From: Tieghemiomyces parasiticus
Lineage: Eukaryota; Kickxellomycota; Dimargaritomycetes; Dimargaritales; Dimargaritaceae
Assembly (NCBI GenBank): GCA_027575765.1
Contig: JANBPT010000753.1
Location: 1 to 24,118, forward strand
Direction: 5' to 3'
Length of the DNA stretch: 24,118 nt
Every line of letters begins with the position of its first letter. Positions within the stretch are counted from its first letter, which is position 1. Of this stretch, positions 1 to 7,742 are shown piece by piece. Position numbers and translations under genes: made by a program. The notes beneath the pieces are model-generated. The model had not been told where the DNA came from. It saw only the letters and a list, made by a program, of their open reading frames with translations, and searched no databases.

Positions 1-507
1 TTCAGCCCCACGAACTCGCCCATGTTTGCTTACATGCCACAGGCGAAAATCTGCGACTGAAATACTGCGGGCTCGGCCGCTTGGCTTCATCCCCCCCCGA
101 ACGCCCACCCCTGAAACAAATGCCCAAGTCCAAGTTGATGGTATTCCCGGTGTTAACCTGCCCTCCCTCACGCCTCTGAAAGCAGGGCCATTGACCAAAC
201 CACGTCTATCAACGTGGCTGGCTAGATTATATACCCTGGGGATATATTACGTGCGGGAGATCGTGGCCGGCTGGACTTGTTAGGCACTAGTATTCGGTGA
301 TAAAGCTTCGCGGACATCGCGAGGTTAAATCGTACACGGAGAAGGGTCCAGCGAGGGTGTTTAATAGGAAGCAAGTTATGTTTGACCAGTTTGATGGCGA
401 AACGGCGGGGTCCCATATACATGGCAAGCGGTGACGGCAGAGTTGAAAAGGTAGTTTCCAATGGGATTACGTAAATGCTCATATATGTGTATATATGAAA
501 GCAGAGT
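1..507. other. 3' flank of the Alr4036-type gene, no gene seen
   Basis: Open frames here are short and without recognisable features. An AT-rich stretch with alternating TATATG/TATATA lies at about 480-496, right after the minus-strand stop codon, and could contribute to 3' end formation. No RNA gene or repeat was recognised. Confidence 0.5.
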
Positions 508-2120
508 TTAGGGTACCAGTTCTAGCTCGGACCATCCGGTAGATTCAGTCACGGTGGGCGATTTGAGTAGGCCTTCGGCGGTAGTAGCTTCTACCACCCC
601 CTCTTCTTCTCCGCCCTGCTCACCAGCGAAGGCCTCGCCGACGACAGCGGCAGTAGCGGTCGTCGATAGAGTGCTCGGGGAAGTGGCGGGGTTGGATACG
701 GGAGGGTTCATTCCCTCCAACTGGCGGATAAACTGGTAACGGCCGGGCGGGATGGTGTCAAGGGTGACATGGTCGACGCGGTCGACTTTGAAGGCCAAAA
801 GCACAAAGTTGGCCAACGCGTGCTGTACGAGACGGTAGGTGGATGACTGGGTGGTGAACGAAGACGATAGCCTCTGGTCCGTAGCGTTGGCGGCACCGGA
901 CCCCATGTTGTCTTCCGCCTCCCGCCTCTGCTTCGCTGCTACGTTGGTGGTGGTGGTGGTGCTAGAAGTCTCATCAGCCAGTGTCGTATCGGCTGCCTCG
1001 GGGAGGTCGAGCCGCTGGCAAGTCAACTGACGTTTTGCGGCGTCCTGTTCCTGGGGTGGCACGTCGGCCCACGCGCGTCCCGAGTAGTCCCAGGTGAAGG
1101 AACTCCGGAGGGACGGATTGGTGTGGAAGAAGTGGTTGAGCCGAAAGAGCTCCCAGTCAATGTCGGGCACCCGGGGTTGGGTGGCAGCATGGGTCGGATC
1201 GTCGGTTTCCGTTGCGGCGGGTGAAGTGACTGGCGTGACGCCCGTGCGGTGGCAGAACTGCTGAAGGTAGGCATAGGCTGCCTGGTACTTTTGCTCCTCC
1301 GCAATGTGGTGGCCGTAGTACGTCGGTGAGGTGATGAGATACATTTGGCCCTTGAGACGAAATTGCTCGTTCGTCTCCGGCAGGTACCTGCACCCGGGGT
1401 CAGATAGGTTGGGGGGCGTCAAGTGATAAAGAGGGACGGGTTGTTGGCGTGAGCGATGGTGACGGACGGCCATGTGGCGGAGTTGATACCAAGTAAGGTC
1501 ACCGATATTGGCTGTACCCTACTCGCGTCCACGCCGATACCGCATTCTCCCTCGCCAATTAACCCAACTTACCAACAAATCTCGGCCTTGGGGTTCTTTT
1601 CGATTTCGCGGACCTTGTCACTCTTGACATGTGTGGTGAACACCAACAGTTCGGACTGGTAGTTGCCCAGTCCCTCGAGGCGACGACGCTGGGCTCGCTT
1701 CTCACGGTCGTCGGTTATCAGCTGGTGGTCGAGGAAACTGGGCAGTGACGGGTGGGCGGCCTTTTCCCCAGCGAACCCGCGGAAAATCACTGTCCGGTTG
1801 CTGGGCTGACCCTTGACGTCCAGCGTGGCCAGCTGGACATAGTTTATATGGGCTGTAATGGGGTGGGGAAAAGGCGGGGGTCAAGAGGCAAGGGTGGATG
1901 AAGCGCGATAACGGGGTGTATGGCGAGGGCGAAAGGGTGAGTAAACACGGTAAGTTTCGCGGCGGTCCAAGGCCCTGGCAACGTAGCTTTGGCCAACGGT
2001 CGCCCAGACGGACAAGGCCAAACGGCGTCGCTTACCGGGCCGTTTGGCGGTCGCATAGTTTTCCTGAAGGCTGGCCTGGAGCAGGGGCTTCCACGGCGGC
2101 AGGGCGGAATGGGTAGACAT
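508..2120 (-). CDS. Alr4036-type FMN-binding pyridoxamine 5'-phosphate oxidase-like protein, three exons
   Basis: I assemble exons 2120-2036, 1852-1573 and 1387-508 on the minus strand, giving 414 aa. Both introns (183 and 185 nt) have GTAAGC/GTAAGT donors and CAG acceptors, and joining them keeps the frame. The start is the ATG giving MSTHSALPPWKPLL, matching the usual short N-terminus of the family. Residues 35-55 carry the flavin-domain motif (QLATLD, then PSNRTV, then FRGF). Residues 95-135 carry LLVFTTH, SDKVREIEKNP and AEICWYLPETNEQFRLKG, with the W split by intron 2. NPSLRSSFTW at 212-221 fits the family's R-S-x-F segment, and 316-333 looks like the final strand. Known family members bind FMN in a split-barrel fold and are probably cytosolic; their substrate is largely unknown. 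Residues about 237-305 form a low-complexity insert with a poly-Thr run, and the last about 60 residues are acidic and disordered. Family call is strong; the enzymatic role is inferred. Confidence 0.85.
944..961. repeat. (TGG)n trinucleotide run inside the coding region
   Basis: Five to six tandem TGG/GTG units. Read on the minus strand they are ACC-type codons and encode the poly-Thr stretch in the low-complexity insert of the Alr4036-type protein. Such runs vary in length between isolates. Confidence 0.8.
1388..1572 (-). other. Intron 2 of the Alr4036-type gene
   Basis: The donor GTAAGT begins at 1572 and the acceptor GGGTGCAG ends at 1388, with CTGAC about 17 nt before the acceptor. Splicing restores a Trp codon (TG|G) and joins AEICW directly to YLPETNEQF, as expected for the family. 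The long minus-strand open frame that begins at an ATG at 1473 therefore starts inside this intron and is not the true start. Confidence 0.85.
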
Positions 2121-3992
2121 GGTGCGGGCAATGCGTTGGGATGCCAGAGTATATATGCGGGGCGGCGTTACGCTGTGCTGGTTGTGTGAGTAGGTAGGGC
2201 GGAGTGGAAATAGAGTTGCATAGGGAGGGGGGGGGGTGAATTCCAAACGGTGGAAAGTGTGGCGGCAGAGGAAGGGAAATAGGCAGGGTATGCTAAAGAC
2301 CTCGGACATGTAAGACAGAGGGGTGGGGCAAGGGTGCCCACCCATGGTGAGACCCCTGGGAAGAGTCCAAGTAATGGTGACGATGATGACAATGCGGTCA
2401 CTGGCATTTTCCTGCACGCATAGTATCAAGGGTTCGTGCGCTTTACGTGTGTGTGCTAGGAAGTGCCCAGAGGGTGTGGGATCTGACGTCGTCTCGGCTG
2501 GAGTCAGGAAAGGCTATCCTTCCCCTTAAAAAAAAGAAAAGAAAATGTTGTCTATTTTTACACCCAAGGCTTATGGCTCAGGGTCGGCTCGGGCCTTGTA
2601 GATAAATGGGGCAGGGTGGGCATGTGCCAGCCCGCTCGGATTTGAAAGTCGGAGGGTTGTACGGCACGGTACTAGGCACGTATAAATTATCTGCTGACCA
2701 ACGCAACCCCTTTGGTCAGGCAGACCCAACCACTCTCCCTCCCCGCCTATTACGGTTCAAGACGGGTACCTTGAGGGAATGAAACGATTACTAAATAGTG
2801 CAACAGTGACCCTCTGACCAGGCCATACCCTCCGCCAACAGGATGTGGATTGGTGTGCGTACCAGGCCCTCGTCGACTGGATTAGGTGGCCGGGCTCTCT
2901 AAGTTCCTCCGGCGGTCCCACACGCTGGCAGTCGGACAGAAAGTGGCTTCGGCGAGTGGTTTGGATCTATCTATGTACGTTGAAATAGGCAACTTCTGTT
3001 TGAGGTGGCTGTGGACCTTCATACCCCATCCCTCCTTCTTCGGCACGAGCCTTTCCCGCCACCGTCCCTTCCAGCTTGACCGTTAGTCAAAGCCGTGCGG
3101 TTGCACCAAGTCGTTACGCACCGCTACGCTGAATAGTAACATGTCACCAGGTTTACTCCGTCGCATAGCTAGGTGCTCTGCCGTCCATCGACAACGGGAA
3201 AAGGTGTAAATTCCTTCAGGTCCGATTTTGTAAGCGAAAAGGTACACATCAGCTCCCTCTGTTCGATTATGAGACCTCCGGGGCTCGATTGCTGCAGTCT
3301 TTACTTTACGGTGTACCCTACGACCAAGGCAGGTTGATGACGGTTCTGTAGAAGGAGGGGGTAGTTTTTCCTTCTCTTGTTCGAAAGGTGGGGGGAAGGG
3401 CACACGCTACAACCCATAGCGACATAATCGGTGTAAGTCTGACCGACTATATTACCGATGCTCGTATACCGATCGTACCTCATCTGGACCAAGGTATTGT
3501 GTCTGGTAATATCGGACGGCGCTGACGGTGTAGAATAGGGTAATAGGACAGTGATAGAAGTTAGGCTATGGCCACATGCCAAGGGAGCCTGGGCAGGACC
3601 TGTGTGGAAGATCTGCCTGCTGGTCGAGGTGGTACGCTTGGTGCCTCTATTCTCTCTCTCACCTCCCCCCTCAACGACCTCACGCTATCGGCCACCAATC
3701 GCAACCAACGTAGGTTTATCCGTTGATCATCATAGCGCCAGCACTGCTAGGTTTTGGCGAGCAGGGTTGGAAAAGTGGTTGAACATATTTACTCGCTTGT
3801 GTTGTATCAAGGTCGCTGCCACTACGCGGTCCATGACAAATGGCTTGGCTGGAAGGTACGACCTTGTACCGCCACCACCATTCCCACTCTCTCAACGCAC
3901 CCAATCACCATCCTGTATTTCTAACCGACACAGCTCGACAGCTGAGTCTCGATGCCACTAAGGTTGATTGAAAGCCAAGAGGGAAAGGACAG
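2121..3992. other. Gene-poor intergenic stretch
   Basis: No gene could be supported. It holds a run of G at about 2225-2235, an A/G-rich tract at about 2527-2545, and a TATAAATT at 2681-2688 with no coding region downstream of it. A minus-strand stretch at 3083-3582 reads like protein in places but has no clean gene model (see findings). Confidence 0.5.
2150..2155 (-). promoter_or_regulatory. TATA-like box just upstream of the Alr4036-type gene
   Basis: TATATA lies about 30 nt before the start ATG at 2120, which would put transcription start very close to the start codon. Position and sequence only; it may be fortuitous. Confidence 0.35.
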
Positions 3993-4081
3993 CAGAAGGA
4001 CGGGGATCGAACCGTTCGCCACGCCGCTGTGCGTGGCGAACCTAGTCGCCGCCTAACGCTGACTGGCCATGGGGACTTCTG
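3993..4081 (-). pseudogene. Degenerate type II (Ser/Leu-like) tRNA element
   Basis: Read on the minus strand, the 89-nt element begins CAGAAG and ends CTTCTG, which pair as most of an acceptor stem. An A-box-like TGGCC...GTTAGGC D-arm follows, then an anticodon-like arm (GGCGA/TCGCC), a stem with a long variable arm, and a B-box GGTTCGATCC. The total length fits a type II tRNA (Ser or Leu). However, the D loop, the anticodon loop (6 nt) and the 5' side of the T stem each seem one base short, and the spacer between acceptor and D-arm is too long. No reliable anticodon can be read. It is most likely a decayed tRNA or a tRNA-derived element; a divergent working tRNA is possible. Confidence 0.4.
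4015..4040. repeat. Perfect 10-bp inverted repeat inside the tRNA-like element
   Basis: TTCGCCACGC and GCGTGGCGAA flank a 6-nt loop. The stem spans the variable arm and would compete with a tRNA-like fold because it uses part of the anticodon stem and the bases leading to the T-arm. Confidence 0.8.
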
Positions 4082-5061
4082 TACAACCCTCCTGTCAGAC
4101 CATGGGCTAGTCTACACCGGGGATTCTCGCACGTCCCTTAACCAGCCCTGCAGTGCTGATAATCGATGGTGAAGCGAGATAGCCGCTCCAACCGAGTGGA
4201 GGTTGTCCACACTGCCGGTATTTCGGTGTCCAATTATCAGGATATTTCTCCTGGGACGGTTAGATCGCTCGTCCCAGCTGATCTTGAGAACCCAACTAGG
4301 CGCGGCTGGTGTAGATACGGTGCGGGGGAATGGGTGAGTAAGGTAAGATGGCATGGTTTAGAATCCCTGGCGGCATGCTCGTGACCGGCTAGCGCTCTGA
4401 GCTAACAAACAAAAGATCTACAAAGTCGCGGCCGAATCAGGAATCAACTAAAGCCCGGAAGCTTGGTGCTGCGAGGGAGAGAGGAATCGAGAAGGAACGA
4501 AGGCCTCGCGCTTCCGATATGGCATCATCTCTCTTTGTTAGCGAGTTCCCGGTCCAAGATTTGGAATCCTCTCTGCTCTGTGCGGCCGGGGGCTTTGCAC
4601 GATAGAACTATAACGTTGCGTCCCCTCTCGGCTTCCCCATTTTGCACAACCCGTGCAGCTCCATCGGTTAGTTCGATCACGGTTTGCACCTCGCTCACCT
4701 CCTCTTTGCAACCCATCCCTCCACTGCTGCTGCCGCCACTGCCTCGTATGGACGGTGTGGCGTAGTTACACAATGGTCGCGGCTCCCCTACCTGCAGTTA
4801 TTGTTCCACACATGGACACCGCCGGCGGTCCGCGCTGACCCTGTCCTCCTCCCCCCCTTTTCTTTTCCATGAATCGGCTACGATAGCCATTTTGCTGGGG
4901 TTAGTTTCGCTGGCCCGTAAGTGAAATTCAGCCGATGACACGCTCCACTAGTGGTACAGTCTCAATCCCGCCCCCACTCGTCCTCCCCTCTCTCCTTCCC
5001 TAGGTGTCCGATGTACCCTACTAGTAGCCATGGCTGCTCCTGTCCCTTATCCCTTCACCCT

Positions 5062-5076
5062 TATATATATATATAT
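5062..5076. repeat. (TA)n microsatellite
   Basis: About seven tandem TA units in the pyrimidine-rich DNA 350 bases upstream of the plus-strand gene at 5427. Confidence 0.75.
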
Positions 5077-5381
5077 CGTAATTCCCGCCTCGCCTTGTGC
5101 CATTTTTCCAACACCACATTTCTTCCGACTTCACTGGCCAGCTAGTACGGCTCCGTGAATGCTCACCGTATTGCCCTGGATCGACTGTGAACGTGCTATT
5201 TGTCTATTTGCCCTGTTTCTAATTTAGTATTTCTGCTCACGGCTTCTGCATTAGTACACTCCACCAGACTATTTGGTTAGCCAGGTGTACATCCCACGCA
5301 CGTACTACCGCATTCGCGCCTACACTAGCTGCCCCCCCATAATTACCGTCCTCGTGTTCACCACTGTCAACCTAAATTCCG

Positions 5382-5389
5382 ATATATTT
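5382..5389 (+). promoter_or_regulatory. TATA-like element ATATATTT
   Basis: AT-rich TATA-like sequence about 38 nt upstream of the ATG at 5427, followed by more AT-rich DNA. Likely core promoter by position only. Confidence 0.3.
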
Positions 5390-5426
5390 TAATTATTTTC
5401 TCATCATCCACTGCTACGGTTCTACC

Positions 5427-7341
5427 ATGACCGCTACCATCGCGAAAACAAGCCTTGCCACGCTGCTTGGCTTGGTTCTGCTAGTCTCCACCGGTAATGG
5501 GGCTCTGGACGACCCTGGGACCACAGCGGCACATTACCCGCTCAACAGTGCCTCGTATGCGCAACATCTTACCATGTCCCCGATCTCGGGAAGGTTCGTA
5601 TTTCCGGAAAGTTTCCGCCAGGGAAATACACAGAGCCCGCCTCATAGTCAGGCCTCGACTGCCTCATATTCTCCCAGCTGGGTAAGTTGACATAGTGAAC
5701 TCTGGTTTGTGTAGTCCACCGGGGAAACGGAATGCGTGGCCGATAAACCATCAAGTCGAACTGCCACAGCCCTGTCTCCCTGGTAACAATGGACATCGTT
5801 CCTACGGGTCCTATCTTGACATGTCTGTCTTACCAACGCAATACCACGTATGCGCTCTACCCTGTCCACGCCCCATTCTGATCCAGCGGTCTCGCAGCAT
5901 CTCTTCGGACCCCGGAAGTGAGGGCATTGCACAATCCACCGTTTCGGAAGACTCGAGCGAAGGTGGCCCGCCCCTCGACCTGGAATACGTACGTCAGGCC
6001 TTGGCCGTACCGTGGACGTCGGCCATGTACCAACTCCTCCCAGAGATCGTTGAGCAGTATGCGGGAGAATTCAAAGAATGCGGTAAAGTGAACCAGGCCG
6101 AGTTAGAGCAGTTGGCTGACGAACGTCAGGATTATACGTTCGCCTTTAAAGAAGAGTATCTCAGTGGTAGTGCGCAACGAGCTATCAACATAAACAAGCT
6201 CCCGGAAAATGTTTCCCCGTCCGTTCGGCTACTTGAGTCCATCAAGGCGACCGGCCAGGCCTTGCCACACTATGAACTTGACGACCTTATCGATTCCATC
6301 CTGTGGATGCTCCGTGAAAAGACTATCGCCTACGAAGGAATGCCGCTCCTCATGGCGGCCCTCGAGGCAAGGACCCAAGATTATGGCCGCCCAAAGATCG
6401 ACCACTTGCGGAAGTGTTTGAAAGACGTTGAACTCAAATGGAAACCCCCTCCGCTGAACCCCCTGTCCGCCAGGCGCCTAAGCCTGCGTTGGAAGGACCG
6501 CTACGCTCGGGAACAAAGCCGCCACAGCGGGACAATGACCCCGACCGCCGACATGGATATCATGGCCGTAAAGGCCAGGAAATACGCCGCCACCCAACTC
6601 CTCAACTGGATCACCTACGCTCTGAGCGGTGCTTTTAAGTTTGACCGGCTCTGCTTCGTCCTAGATAAGCTATGGCACCAATCGTCCATCGACTCTACTC
6701 CGAACGAATTGTCCAATCTGCTTCCGGACTTCTTGTTCAACCTATTAACCCAAATTAACAAGGGTTTCGACGTGAAGGTCTATCTCGAGTACCAATGCAA
6801 GGCCGCGTTAACCCGGCCCGTCACTTCTATCCACTCTTTTTTGATGCCCCTTGGGTGGGTATCAACGGCTCCGGCCAGGTCACCAAGCTCGGATACCTTG
6901 GTCTGGTCGTCTAGTGATGGTAGCGGCCACCAAACCCCTATCAGAAGGAACGGCCGCAATGGCCAGGCTCGCAAAAGCCCAGCCACCCCGGCCCTCTGGT
7001 CCCTGGACTCCGACGTATCCGGCCGTACCGTCGTGCCCGGAGACCGCAGTATGGCCCGCTCGTCGAGCGAAACGGGCGAATTGAGTGTCTTGGTCATGGC
7101 TAAAGAGTTTGTCGAGCGGACTAGCGCGAATCCAATGCCGTCATCACACTCCAATACAGCCGCCACGCCAGCGCTGGGGGTATTGGGTATTGAGGATACC
7201 CTAACAAAGTTTCAGTTTCTGGTACTGGAGTCGACGCTTAATACCACGCCCAAATCGATGGCAGTCCCGAGGTTCCCCAGGCTAACTAAAAAAGCCTCGG
7301 CCATCTCCGACTGGTTCTCACGGACTTCCAGCAGGGAGTAG
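5427..7341 (+). CDS. Unrecognised protein with N-terminal signal peptide, two exons
   Basis: Exon 1 (5427-5681, 85 aa) begins at an ATG in good context (ACCATGA). It encodes a hydrophobic leader (LATLLGLVLLVSTGNG) typical of a secretory signal, with likely cleavage near residue 25. The donor GGTAAGT at 5681/5682 is strong; reading through meets a stop. Two acceptors keep the frame of the long second exon: 5769 (88-nt intron, 608 aa) or 5886 (205-nt intron, 569 aa). The longer intron matches the size of the others in this window. The main exon has a Ser-rich linker, a mainly helical region from LDLEYVRQAL to about LKDVELKWK, a second helical block from MAVKARKYAATQLL to EYQCKAAL, then a Ser/Pro/Thr/Arg-rich tail. 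I recognise no family or catalytic motif. It ends 401 bp from the convergent transporter gene. A cytosolic form starting in exon 2 cannot be excluded. Confidence 0.6.
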
Positions 7342-7742
7342 TTCCTTTAGACCTCTTATTAGGGGGGGGACTTACTTACCCAGCTCACCCCTCTCCCGGT
7401 TATCGTCCACCACTTAGAGTAAATTAGAGAAAACAAGCAATCAATATATCTGCCCACTTGTGCCACCATCATACACCTGTGAACTGACCGCGCTGCCGTC
7501 AATTTGCTTGATCGGCCAGAGGGCGCTATGGCAAAATTAGAAAATATGAAATTTATAATGAGTGAGAGACGGAAAATCGGCACGTAATACAGGGACCGGT
7601 CCGCAGTTTCTGTGGGGGTTTTTTTTTTGTGAAGCGCCCAGGCTAAATACAGAGTCATAAGAGTGGCAAGGACAGTTAAATAGCCCATTTCTCTCATCCT
7701 TCTTGCCCTCCCACCCGTCCCCCTCATCCTTTGCACCGCCTT
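7342..7742. other. Convergent 3' intergenic region
   Basis: Separates the stop codons of the secreted-protein gene and the NIPA-type gene. It contains a poly-T run at about 7620-7629, which on the minus strand is an A-run downstream of the transporter stop. No gene was recognised; a minus-strand frame with a short hydrophobic segment looks like chance. Confidence 0.5.

Larger units (their letters stand above)
4082..5426. other. Intergenic stretch upstream of the secreted-protein gene
   Basis: No gene was recognised. The last about 500 bases are pyrimidine-rich, as in fungal promoters, and include a TA repeat and an AT-rich element near the start codon at 5427. Short open frames at 4463-4872 overlap in several frames and look like chance. 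Confidence 0.5.

Noticed and set aside
508..1473. 321-aa minus-strand frame taken as a complete gene
   Set aside because: Its ATG lies in intron 2. The family motif continues smoothly only after splicing to exons at 1573-1852 and 2036-2120.
7359..7736. 125-aa minus-strand frame with a short hydrophobic helix followed by Lys residues
   Set aside because: It lies in the 3' flank of the transporter gene and the Lys run comes from a homopolymer. No promoter or family similarity was seen.
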